Shown: piece by piece, positions 52,556 through 64,000 of the stretch | Layout: the number at the start of each line of letters is the position of its first letter | How positions within the stretch are numbered: position 1 is the stretch's first letter | DNA from: Balanoglossus misakiensis | Taxonomy: Eukaryota; Hemichordata | Direction of reading: 5' to 3' | Assembly: GCA_040954595.2 (NCBI GenBank) | Contig: CM082596.2 | Span: forward strand, 2,666,001 to 2,730,000 | DNA length: 64,000 bases | Program-made: the position numbers and the translations under genes | Notes under the pieces: generated by a model | The model's input: only the letters and a program-made list of their open reading frames with translations | What the model was told of the DNA's origin: nothing | Database searches by the model: none

Positions 52556-52655
52556 NNNNNNNNNNNNNNNNNNNNNNNNNNNNNNNNNNNNNNNNNNNNN
52601 NNNNNNNNNNNNNNNNNNNNNNNNNNNNNNNNNNNNNNNNNNNNNNNNNNNNNNN
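52556..52655. other. Assembly gap, 100 N
   Basis: Exactly 100 N, a usual placeholder for a gap of unknown size. It lies precisely at the border between unique sequence and the satellite, so the true array edge is not seen. Confidence 0.99.
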
Positions 52656-53196
52656 AGCCCATGAAAATCGTCAGAACCTCAATTTTTCGACTTCGCGAAT
52701 TCAAAATCTGGTGATTTTTGATAAAAGCAGGAGAGATACACATCTCGTGAGAGTAAATCGTCCAGAAACCTCAATTTTTCGACTTCGCGAATTTTCAAAA
52801 TTCTGGTGATTTTTTGATAAAAAGCATGGGTTATAGCCCATGAAAGTAAAATCGTCCAGAAACCTCAATTTTTCGACTTCGCGAATTTTCAAAATCTGGT
52901 GATTTTTTGATAAAAAGCATGGGTTATAGCCCATGAAAATCGTCCAGAAACCTCAATTTTTCGACTTCGCGAATTTTCAAAATCTGGTGATTTTTTGATA
53001 AAAAGCATGGGTTATAGCCCATGAAAATCGTCCAGAAACCTCAATTTTTCGACTTCGCGAATTTTCAAAATCTGGTGATTTTTGATAAAAAGCATGGGTT
53101 ATAGCCCATGAAAATCGTCCAGAAACCTCAATTTTTCGACTTCGCGAATTTTCAAAATCTGGTGATTTTTTGATAAAAAGCATGGGTTATAGCCCA

Positions 53197-53211
53197 TCTC
53201 TCGGAGAGAAA
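53197..53211. repeat. Irregular unit junction in the satellite
   Basis: Here the usual CCCATGAAAATCG is replaced by CCCATCTCTCGGAGAGAAATCG, adding a small TCTC/GAGA inverted repeat. A similar irregular GAGAG-containing junction lies at about 52730-52755. The remaining junctions in the array are regular. Confidence 0.85.
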
Positions 53212-55639
53212 TCGTCCAGAAACCTCAATTTTTCGACTTCGCGAATTTTCAAAATCTGGTGATTTTTTGATAAAAAGCATGGGTTATAGCCCATGAAAAT
53301 CGTCCAGAAACCTCAATTTTTCGACTTCGCGAATTTTCAAAATCTGGTGATTTTTTGATAAAAAGCATGGGTTATAGCCCATGAAAATCGTCCAGAAACC
53401 TCAATTTTTCGACTTCGCGAATTTTCAAAATCTGGTGATTTTTTGATAAAAAGCATGGGTTATAGCCCATGAAAATCGTCCAGAAACCTCAATTTTTCGA
53501 CTTCGCGAATTTTCAAAATCTGGTGATTTTTTGATAAAAAGCATGGGTTATAGCCCATGAAAATCGTCCAGAAACCTCAATTTTTCGACTTCGCGAATTT
53601 TCAAAATCTGGTGATTTTTTGATAAAAATCATGGGTTATAGCCCATGAAAATCGTCCAGAAACCTCAATTTTTCGACTTCGCGAATTTTCAAAATCTGGT
53701 GATTTTTTGATAAAAATCATGGGTTATAGCCCATGAAAATCGTCCAGAAACCTCAATTTTTCGACTTCGCGAATTTTCAAAATCTGGTGATTTTTTGATA
53801 AAAATCATGGGTTATAGCCCATGAAAATCGTCCAGAAACCTCAATTTTTCGACTTCGCGAATTTTCAAAATCTGGTGATTTTTTGATAAAAATCATGGGT
53901 TATAGCCCATGAAAATCGTCCAGAAACCTCAATTTTTCGACTTCGCGAATTTTCAAAATCTGGTGATTTTTTGATAAAAATCATGGGTTATAGCCCATGA
54001 AAATCGTCCAGAAACCTCAATTTTTCGACTTCGCGAATTTTCAAAATCTGGTGATTTTTTGATAAAAATCATGGGTTATAGCCCATGAAAATCGTCCAGA
54101 AACCTCAATTTTTCGACTTCGCGAATTTTCAAAATCTGGTGATTTTTTGATAAAAATCATGGGTTATAGCCCATGAAAATCGTCCAGAAACCTCAATTTT
54201 TCGACTTCGCGAATTTTCAAAATCTGGTGATTTTTTGATAAAAATCATGGGTTATAGCCCATGAAAATCGTCCAGAAACCTCAATTTTTCGACTTCGCGA
54301 ATTTTCAAAATCTGGTGATTTTTTGATAAAAAGCATGGGTTATAGCCCATGAAAATCGTCCAGAAACCTCAATTTTTCGACTTCGCGAATTTTCAAAATC
54401 TGGTGATTTTTTGATAAAAAGCATGGGTTATAGCCCATGAAAATCGTCCAGAAACCTCAATTTTTCGACTTCGCGAATTTTCAAAATCTGGTGATTTTTT
54501 GATAAAAAGCATGGGTTATAGCCCATGAAAATCGTCCAGAAACCTCAATTTTTCGACTTCGCGAATTTTCAAAATCTGGTGATTTTTTGATAAAAAGCAT
54601 GGGTTATAGCCCATGAAAATCGTCCAGAAACCTCAATTTTTCGACTTCGCGAATTTTCAAAATCTGGTGATTTTTTGATAAAAAGCATGGGTTATAGCCC
54701 ATGAAAATCGTCCAGAAACCTCAATTTTTCGACTTCGCGAATTTTCAAAATCTGGTGATTTTTTGATAAAAAGCATGGGTTATAGCCCATGAAAATCGTC
54801 CAGAAACCTCAATTTTTCGACTTCGCGAATTTTCAAAATCTGGTGATTTTTTGATAAAAAGCATGGGTTATAGCCCATGAAAATCGTCCAGAAACCTCAA
54901 TTTTTCGACTTCGCGAATTTTCAAAATCTGGTGATTTTTTGATAAAAAGCATGGGTTATAGCCCATGAAAATCGTCCAGAAACCTCAATTTTTCGACTTC
55001 GCGAATTTTCAAAATCTGGTGATTTTTTGATAAAAAGCATGGGTTATAGCCCATGAAAATCGTCCAGAAACCTCAATTTTTCGACTTCGCGAATTTTCAA
55101 AATCTGGTGATTTTTTGATAAAAAGCATGGGTTATAGCCCATGAAAATCGTCCAGAAACCTCAATTTTTCGACTTCGCGAATTTTCAAAATCTGGTGATT
55201 TTTTGATAAAAAGCATGGGTTATAGCCCATGAAAATCGTCCAGAAACCTCAATTTTTCGACTTCGCGAATTTTCAAAATCTGGTGATTTTTTGATAAAAA
55301 GCATGGGTTATAGCCCATGAAAATCGTCCAGAAACCTCAATTTTTCGACTTCGCGAATTTTCAAAATCTGGTGATTTTTTGATAAAAAGCATGGGTTATA
55401 GCCCATGAAAATCGTCCAGAAACCTCAATTTTTCGACTTCGCGAATTTTCAAAATCTGGTGATTTTTTGATAAAAAGCATGGGTTATAGCCCATGAAAAT
55501 CGTCCAGAAACCTCAATTTTTCGACTTCGCGAATTTTCAAAATCTGGTGATTTTTTGATAAAAAGCATGGGTTATAGCCCATGAAAATCGTCCAGAAACC
55601 TCAATTTTTCGACTTCGCGAATTTTCAAAATCTGGTGAT

Positions 55640-58165
55640 GTTTTGATAAAAAGCATGGGTTATAGCCCATGAAAATCGTCCAGAAACCTCAATTTTTCGA
55701 CTTCGCGAATTTTCAAAATCTGGTGATTTTTTGATAAAAAGCATGGGTTATAGCCCATGAAAATCGTCCAGAAACCTCAATTTTTCGACTTCGCGAATTT
55801 TCAAAATCTGGTGATTTTTTGATAAAAAGCATGGGTTATAGCCCATGAAAATCGTCCAGAAACCTCAATTTTTCGACTTCGCGAATTTTCAAAATCTGGT
55901 GATTTTTTGATAAAAAGCATGGGTTATAGCCCATGAAAATCGTCCAGAAACCTCAATTTTTCGACTTCGCGAATTTTCAAAATCTGGTGATTTTTTGATA
56001 AAAAGCATGGGTTATAGCCCATGAAAATCGTCCAGAAACCTCAATTTTTCGACTTCGCGAATTTTCAAAATCTGGTGATTTTTTTATAAAAAGCATGGGT
56101 TATAGCCCATGAAAATCGTCCAGAAACCTCAATTTTTCGACATCGCGAATTTTCAAAATCTGGTGATTTTTTGATAAAAAGCATGGGTTATAGCCCATGA
56201 AAATCGTCCAGAAACCTCAATTTTTCGACTTCGCGAATTTTCAAAATCTGGTGATTTTTTGATAAAAAGCATGGGTTATAGCCCATGAAAATCGTCCAGA
56301 AACCTCAATTTTTCGACTTCGCGAATTTTCAAAATCTGGTGATTTTTTGATAAAAAGCATGGGTTATAGCCCATGAAAATCGTCCAGAAACCTCAATTTT
56401 TCGACTTCGCGAATTTTCAAAATCTGGTGATTTTTTGATAAAAAGCATGGGTTATAGCCCATGAAAATCGTCCAGAAACCTCAATTTTTCGACTTCGCGA
56501 ATTTTCAAAATCTGGTGATTTTTTGATAAAAAGCATGGGTTATAGCCCATGAAAATCGTCCAGAAACCTCAATTTTTCGACTTCGCGAATTTTCAAAATC
56601 TGGTGATTTTTTGATAAAAAGCATGGGTTATAGCCCATGAAAATCGTCCAGAAACCTCAATTTTTCGACTTCGCGAATTTTCAAATCTGGTGATTTTTTG
56701 ATAAAAAGCATGGGTTATAGCCCATGAAAATCGTCCAGAAACCTCAATTTTTCGACTTCGCGAATTTTCAAAATCTGGTGATTTTTTGATAAAAAGCATG
56801 GGTTATAGCCCATGAAAATCGTCCAGAAACCTCAATTTTTCGACTTCGCGAATTTTCAAAATCTGGTGATTTTTTGATAAAAAGCATGGGTTATAGCCCA
56901 TGAAAATCGTCCAGAAACCTCAATTTTTCGACTTCGCGAATTTTCAAAATCTGGTGATTTTTTGATAAAAAGCATGGGTTATAGCCCATGAAAATCGTCC
57001 AGAAACCTCAATTTTTCGACTTCGCGAATTTTCAAAATCTGGTGATTTTTTGATAAAAAGCATGGGTTATAGCTCATGAAAATCGTCCAGAAACCTCAAT
57101 TTTTCGACTTCGCGAATTTTCAAAATCTGGTGATTTTTTGATAAAAAGCATGGGTTATAGCCCATGAAAATCGTCCAGAAACCTCAATTTTTCGACTTCG
57201 CGAATTTTCAAAATCTGGTGATTTTTTGATAAAAAGCATGGGTTATAGCCCATGAAAATCGTCCAGAAACCTCAATTTTTCGACTTCGCGAATTTTCAAA
57301 ATCTGGTGATTTTTTGATAAAAAGCATGGGTTATAGCCCATGAAAATCGTCCAGAAACCTCAATTTTTCGACTTCGCGAATTTTCAAAATCTGGTGATTT
57401 TTTGATAAAAAGCATGGGTTATAGCCCATGAAAATCGTCCAGAAACCTCAATTTTTCGACTTCGCGAATTTTCAAAATCTGGTGATTTTTTGATAAAAAG
57501 CATGGGTTATAGCCCATGAAAATCGTCCAGAAACCTCAATTTTTCGACTTCGCGAATTTTCAAAATCTGGTGATTTTTTGATAAAAAGCATGGGTTATAG
57601 CCCATGAAAATCGTCCAGAAACCTCAATTTTTCGACTTCGCGAATTTTCAAAATCTGGTGATGTTTTGATAAAAAGCATGGGTTATAGCCCATGAAAATC
57701 GTCCAGAAACCTCAATTTTTCGACTTCGCGAATTTTCAAAATCTGGTGATTTTTTGATAAAAAGCATGGGTTATAGCCCATGAAAATCGTCCAGAAACCT
57801 CAATTTTTCGACTTCGCGAATTTTCAAAATCTGGTGATTTTTTGATAAAAAGCATGGGTTATAGCCCATGAAAATCGTCCAGAAACCTCAATTTTTCGAC
57901 TTCGCGAATTTTCAAAATCTGGTGATTTTTTGATAAAAAGCATGGGTTATAGCCCATGAAAATCGTCCAGAAACCTCAATTTTTCGACTTCGCGAATTTT
58001 CAAAATCTGGTGATTTTTTGATAAAAAGCATGGGTTATAGCCCATGAAAATCGTCCAGAAACCTCAATTTTTCGACTTCGCGAATTTTCAAAATCTGGTG
58101 ATTTTTTTATAAAAAGCATGGGTTATAGCCCATGAAAATCGTCCAGAAACCTCAATTTTTCGACA
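55640..58165. repeat. Higher-order duplication inside the satellite, 23-unit spacing
   Basis: Three rare variants occur in the same order at the same offset: T to G at 55640 and 57663, G to T at 56085 and 58108, T to A at 56142 and 58165. Each pair is 2,023 bp apart, that is 23 units of 88 bp less the single-base deletion at about 56684. I did not see these variants elsewhere in the array. Confidence 0.9.
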
Positions 58166-61100
58166 TCGCGAATTTTCAAAATCTGGTGATTTTTTTGATA
58201 AAAAGCATGGGTTATAGCCCATGAAAATCGTCCAGAAACCTCAATTTTTCGACTTCGCGAATTTTCAAAATCTGGTGATTTTTTGATAAAAAGCATGGGT
58301 TATAGCCCATGAAAATCGTCCAGAAACCTCAATTTTTCGACTTCGCGAATTTTCAAAATCTGGTGATTTTTTGATAAAAAGCATGGGTTATAGCCCATGA
58401 AAATCGTCCAGAAACCTCAATTTTTCGACTTCGCGAATTTTCAAAATCTGGTGATTTTTTGATGAAAAGCATGGGTTATAGCCCATGAAAATCGTCCAGA
58501 AACCTCAATTTTTCGACTTCGCGAATTTTCAAAATCTGGTGATTTTTTGATAAAAAGCATGGGTTATAGCCCATGAAAATCGTCCAGAAACCTCAATTTT
58601 TCGACTTCGCGAATTTTCAAAATCTGGTGATTTTTTGATGAAAAGCATGGGTTATAGCCCATGAAAATCGTCCAGAAACCTCAATTTTTCGACTTCGCGA
58701 ATTTTCAAAATCTGGTGATTTTTTGATGAAAAGCATGGGTTATAGCCCATGAAAATCGTCCAGAAACCTCAATTTTTCGACTTCGCGAATTTTCAAAATC
58801 TGGTGATTTTTTGATAAAAATCATGGGTTATAGCCCATGAAAATCGTCCAGAAACCTCAATTTTTCGACTTCGCGAATTTTCAAAATCTGGTGATTTTTT
58901 GATGAAAATCATGGGTTATAGCCCATGAAAATCGTCCAGAAACCTCAATTTTTCGACTTCGCGAATTTTCAAAATCTGGTGATTTTTTGATGAAAATCAT
59001 GGGTTATAGCCCATGAAAATCGTCCAGAAACCTCAATTTTTCGACTTCGCGAATTTTCAAAATCTGGTGATTTTTTGATGAAAATCATGGGTTATAGCCC
59101 ATGAAAATCGTCCAGAAACCTCAATTTTTCGACTTCGCGAATTTTCAAAATCTGGTGATTTTTTGATAAAAATCATGGGTTATAGCCCATGAAAATCGTC
59201 CAGAAACCTCAATTTTTCGACTTCGCGAATTTTCAAAATCTGGTGATTTTTTGATAAAAATCATGGGTTATAGCCCATGAAAATCGTCCAGAAACCTCAA
59301 TTTTTCGACTTCGCGAATTTTCAAAATCTGGTGATTTTTTGATAAAAATCATGGGTTATAGCCCATGAAAATCGTCCAGAAACCTCAATTTTTCGACTTC
59401 GCGAATTTTCAAAATCTGGTGATTTTTTGATAAAAATCATGGGTTATAGCCCATGAAAATCGTCCAGAAACCTCAATTTTTCGACTTCGCGAATTTTCAA
59501 AATCTGGTGATTTTTTGATAAAAAGCATGGGTTATAGCCCATGAAAATCGTCCAGAAACCTCAATTTTTCGACTTCGCGAATTTTCAAAATCTGGTGATT
59601 TTTTGATAAAAAGCATGGGTTATAGCCCATGAAAATCGTCCAGAAACCTCAATTTTTCGACTTCGCGAATTTTCAAAATCTGGTGATTTTTTGATAAAAA
59701 GCATGGGTTATAGCCCATGAAAATCGTCCAGAAACCTCAATTTTTCGACTTCGCGAATTTTCAAAATCTGGTGATTTTTTGATAAAAAGCATGGGTTATA
59801 GCCCATGAAAATCGTCCAGAAACCTCAATTTTTCGACTTCGCGAATTTTCAAAATCTGGTGATTTTTTGATAAAAAGCATGGGTTATAGCCCATGAAAAT
59901 CGTCCAGAAACCTCAATTTTTCGACTTTGCGAATTTTCAAAATCTGGTGATTTTTTGATGAAAATCATGGGTTATAGCCCATGAAAATCGTCCAGAAACC
60001 TCAATTTTTCGACTTCGCGAATTTTCAAAATCTGGTGATTTTTTGATGAAAAGCATGGGTTATAGCCCATGAAAATCGTCCAGAAACCTCAATTTTTCGA
60101 CTTCGCGAATTTTCAAAATCTGGTGATTTTTTGATGAAAAGCATGGGTTATAGCCCATGAAAATCGTCCAGAAACCTCAATTTTTCGACTTCGCGAATTT
60201 TCAAAATCTGGTGATTTTTTGATGAAAAGCATGGGTTATAGCCCATGAAAATCGTCCAGAAACCTCAATTTTTCGACTTCGCGAATTTTAAAAATCTGGT
60301 GATTTTTTGATAAAAAGCATGGGTTATAGCCCATGAAAATCGTCCAGAAACCTCAATTTTTCGACTTCGCGAATTTTCAAAATCTGGTGATTTTTTGATG
60401 AAAATCATGGGTTATAGCCCATGAAAATCGTCCAGAAACCTCAATTTTTCGACTTCGCGAATTTTCAAAATCTGGTGATTTTTTGATAAAAATCATGGGT
60501 TATAGCCCATGAAAATCGTCCAGAAACCTCAATTTTTCGACTTCGCGAATTTTCAAAATCTGGTGATTTTTTGATAAAAATCATGGGTTATAGCCCATGA
60601 AAATCGTCCAGAAACCTCAATTTTTCGACTTCGCGAATTTTCAAAATCTGGTGATTTTTTGATAAAAATCATGGGTTATAGCCCATGAAAATCGTCCAGA
60701 AACCTCAATTTTTCGACTTCGCGAATTTTCAAAATCTGGTGATTTTTTGATAAAAATCATGGGTTATAGCCCATGAAAATCGTCCAGAAACCTCAATTTT
60801 TCGACTTCGCGAATTTTCAAAATCTGGTGATTATTTGATAAAAAGCATGGGTTATAGCCCATGAAAATCGTCCAGAAACCTCAATTTTTCGACTTCGCGA
60901 ATTTTCAAAATCTGGTGATTTTTTGATAAAAAGCATGGGTTATAGCCCATGAAAATCGTCCAGAAACCTCAATTTTTCGACTTCGCGAATTTTCAAAATC
61001 TGGTGATTTTTTGATAAAAAGCATGGGTTATAGCCCATGAAAATCGTCCAGAAACCTCAATTTTTCGACTTCGCGAATTTTCAAAATCTGGTGATTTTTT

Positions 61101-64000
61101 GATAAAAAGCATGGGTTATAGCCCATGAAAATCGTCCAGAAACCTCAATTTTTCGACTTCGCGAATTTTCAAAATCTGGTGATTTTTTGATGAAAATCAT
61201 GGGTTATAGCCCATGAAAATCGTCCAGAAACCTCAATTTTTCGACTTCGCGAATTTTCAAAATCTGGTGATTTTTTGATAAAAATCATGGGTTATAGCCC
61301 ATGAAAATCGTCCAGAAACCTCAATTTTTCGACTTCGCGAATTTTCAAAATCTGGTGATTTTTTGATAAAAATCATGGGTTATAGCCCATGAAAATCGTC
61401 CAGAAACCTCAATTTTTCGACTTCGCGAATTTTCAAAATCTGGTGATTTTTTGATAAAAATCATGGGTTATAGCCCATGAAAATCGTCCAGAAACCTCAA
61501 TTTTTCGACTTCGCGAATTTTCAAAATCTGGTGATTTTTTGATAAAAATCATGGGTTATAGCCCATGAAAATCGTCCAGAAACCTCAATTTTTCGACTTC
61601 GCGAATTTTCAAAATCTGGTGATTTTTTGATAAAAATCATGGGTTATAGCCCTTGAAAATCGTCCAGAAACCTCAATTTTTCGACTTCGCGAATTTTCAA
61701 AATCTGGTGATTTTTTGATAAAAATCATGGGTTATAGCCCATGAAAATCGTCCAGAAACCTCAATTTTTCGACTTCGCGAATTTTCAAAATCTGGTGATT
61801 TTTTGATAAAAATCATGGGTTATAGCCCATGAAAATCGTCCAGAAACCTCAATTTTTCGACTTCGCGAATTTTCAAAATCTGGTGATTTTTTGATAAAAA
61901 TCATGGGTTATAGCCCATGAAAATCGTCCAGAAACCTCAATTTTTCGACTTCGCGAATTTTCAAAATCTGGTGATTTTTTGATAAAAATCATGGGTTATA
62001 GCCCATGAAAATCGTCCAGAAACCTCAATTTTTCGACTTCGCGAATTTTCAAAATCTGGTGATTTTTTGATAAAAAGCATGGGTTATAGCCCATGAAAAT
62101 CGTCCAGAAACCTCAATTTTTCGACTTCGCGAATTTTCAAAATCTGGTGATTTTTTGATAAAAAGCATGGGTTATAGCCCATGAAAATCGTCCAGAAACC
62201 TCAATTTTTCGACTTCGCGAATTTTCAAAATCTGGTGATTTTTTGATAAAAAGCATGGGTTATAGCCCATGAAAATCGTCCAGAAACCTCAATTTTTCGA
62301 CTTCGCGAATTTTCAAAATCTGGTGATTTTTTGATAAAAATCATGGGTTATAGCCCATGAAAATCGTCCAGAAACCTCAATTTTTCGACTTCGCGAATTT
62401 TCAAAATCTGGTGATTTTTTGATAAAAATCATGGGTTATAGCCCATGAAAATCGTCCAGAAACCTCAATTTTTCGACTTCGCGAATTTTCAAAATCTGGT
62501 GATTTTTTGATAAAAAGCATGGGTTATAGCCCATGAAAATCGTCCAGAAACCTCAATTTTTCGACTTCGCGAATTTTCAAAATCTGGTGATTTTTTGATA
62601 AAAAGCATGGGTTATAGCCCATGAAAATCGTCCAGAAACCTCAATTTTTCGACTTCGCGAATTTTCAAAATCTGGTGATTTTTTGATAAAAAGCATGGGT
62701 TATAGCCCATGAAAATCGTCCAGAAACCTCAATTTTTCGACTTCGCGAATTTTCAAAATCTGGTGATTTTTTGATAAAAATCATGGGTTATAGCCCATGA
62801 AAATCGTCCAGAAACCTCAATTTTTCGACTTCGCGAATTTTCAAAATCTGGTGATTTTTTGATAAAAATCATGGGTTATAGCCCATGAAAATCGTCCAGA
62901 AACCTCAATTTTTCGACTTCGCGAATTTTCAAAATCTGGTGATTTTTTGATAAAAATCATGGGTTATAGCCCATGAAAATCGTCCAGAAACCTCAATTTT
63001 TCGACTTCGCGAATTTTCAAAATCTGGTGATTTTTTGATAAAAAGCATGGGTTATAGCCCATGAAAATCGTCCAGAAACCTCAATTTTTCGACTTCGCGA
63101 ATTTTCAAAATCTGGTGATTTTTTGATAAAAATCATGGGTTATAGCCCATGAAAATCGTCCAGAAACCTCAATTTTTCGACTTCGCGAATTTTCAAAATC
63201 TGGTGATTTTTTGATAAAAATCATGGGTTATAGCCCATGAAAATCGTCCAGAAACCTCAATTTTTCGACTTCGCGAATTTTCAAAATCTGGTGATTTTTT
63301 GATAAAAAGCATGGGTTATAGCCCATGAAAATCGTCCAGAAACCTCAATTTTTCGACTTCGCGAATTTTCAAAATCTGGTGATTTTTTGATAAAAAGCAT
63401 GGGTTATAGCCCATGAAAATCGTCCAGAAACCTCAATTTTTCGACTTCGCGAATTTTCAAAAACTGGTGATTTTTTGATAAAAAGCATGGGTTATAGCCC
63501 ATGAAAATCGTCCAGAAACCTCAATTTTTCGACTTCGCGAATTTTCAAAATCTGGTGATTTTTTGATAAAAAGCATGGGTTATAGCCCATGAAAATCGTC
63601 CAGAAACCTCAATTTTTCGACTTCGCGAATTTTCAAAATCTGGTGATTTTTTGATAAAAAGCATGGGTTATAGCCCATGAAAATCGTCCAGAAACCTCAA
63701 TTTTTCGTCTTCGCGAATTTTCAAAATCTGATGATTTTTTGATAAAAAGCATGGGTTATAGCCCATGAAAATCGTCCAGAAACCTCAATTTTTCGACTTC
63801 GCGAATTTTCAAAATCTGGTGATTTTTTGATAAAAAGCATGGGTTATAGCCCATGAAAATCGTCCAGAAACCTCAATTTTTCGACTTCGCGAATTTTCAA
63901 AATCTGGTGATTTTTTGATAAAAAGCATGGGTTATAGCCCATGAAAATCGTCCAGAAACCTCAATTTTTCGACTTCGCGAATTTTCAAAATCTGGTGATT

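Larger units (their letters stand above)
52656..64000. repeat. 88-bp satellite array, about 129 copies
   Basis: Head-to-tail array of an 88-bp unit that can be taken as starting TCGTCCAGAAACCTCAATTT and ending TATAGCCCATGAAAA; about 35% GC. The period is exact: identical phase recurs every 1,320 bp (15 units). Most units are identical or differ at one or two positions, chiefly G/T before CATGGG and A/G in GATAAAA. The first three units after the gap carry several small deletions and insertions. Each unit contains TTCGCGAA (self-complementary) and a hairpin made of CATGGG and CCCATG. 88 is not a multiple of three, and the frames contain stops, so it is not coding. The array runs off the right edge. 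It may be a centromeric, subtelomeric or interspersed satellite; the sequence does not say which. Confidence 0.98.

Noticed and set aside
52701-56799. Minus-strand open frames of 60-80 codons in the satellite (containing ENSRSRKIEVSGRF)
   Set aside because: They come from reading an 88-bp non-coding repeat; 88 is not divisible by three, so each unit shifts frame and a stop soon follows.
52656-64000. CRISPR array
   Set aside because: The repeats are directly abutting with no variable spacers, and the context is a eukaryotic intron-containing genome.
52656-64000. CENP-B box or Pol III B box within the 88-bp unit
   Set aside because: The unit has TTCG but not the CGGG half of the CENP-B box. 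TTTTCGACTTC differs from the B box at three positions, including the leading GG, and no A box is placed upstream.

Overview
The window is a piece of an animal nuclear genome, most likely from a marine invertebrate. Genes are split by GT-AG introns, gene density is low, base composition is AT-rich, and the receptor proteins resemble the alpha9/alpha10 branch of nicotinic acetylcholine receptors (nAChR). Two such genes lie in tandem, as in the large nAChR families of amphioxus and lophotrochozoans, but the sequence alone does not fix the phylum. All three genes I can reconstruct are on the minus strand.

Layout. (1) Positions 175-20221 hold a Cys-loop receptor gene (R1), complete at its 5' end; its last exon (M3-M4 region) lies off the left edge. 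(2) Positions 20222-29828 are about 9.6 kb with no supported gene. (3) Positions 29829-39377 hold a complete seven-exon paralogue (R2, 474 aa) with signal peptide, ligand-binding domain, Cys-loop and four membrane segments. (4) Positions 39378-43015 are intergenic. (5) Positions 43016-45422 hold a ten-exon ankyrin-repeat gene (266 aa) with about one repeat per exon, apparently built by duplicating a three-repeat cassette. (6) Positions 45423-52555 hold no supported gene. (7) Positions 52556-52655 are exactly 100 N. (8) From 52656 to the right edge the sequence is a near-perfect tandem array of an 88-bp unit, about 129 copies and more than 11.3 kb, continuing past the window.

R1 and R2 share identical lengths for the five internal exons (140, 45, 110, 203, 327 nt), so they are tandem duplicates with unchanged exon structure. 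Both keep the aromatic residues of the agonist site but lack the paired cysteines of loop C that define alpha subunits. They are therefore non-alpha-type or ligand-divergent subunits of a predicted cation-selective channel; they might assemble with each other or with other subunits. Nothing links the ankyrin gene to the receptors functionally.

The satellite is the most unusual feature. Its variants are arranged in blocks, a group of three private variants recurs exactly 2,023 bp away (23 units minus one base), and one polymorphic base decides whether two overlapping hairpins can form fully.
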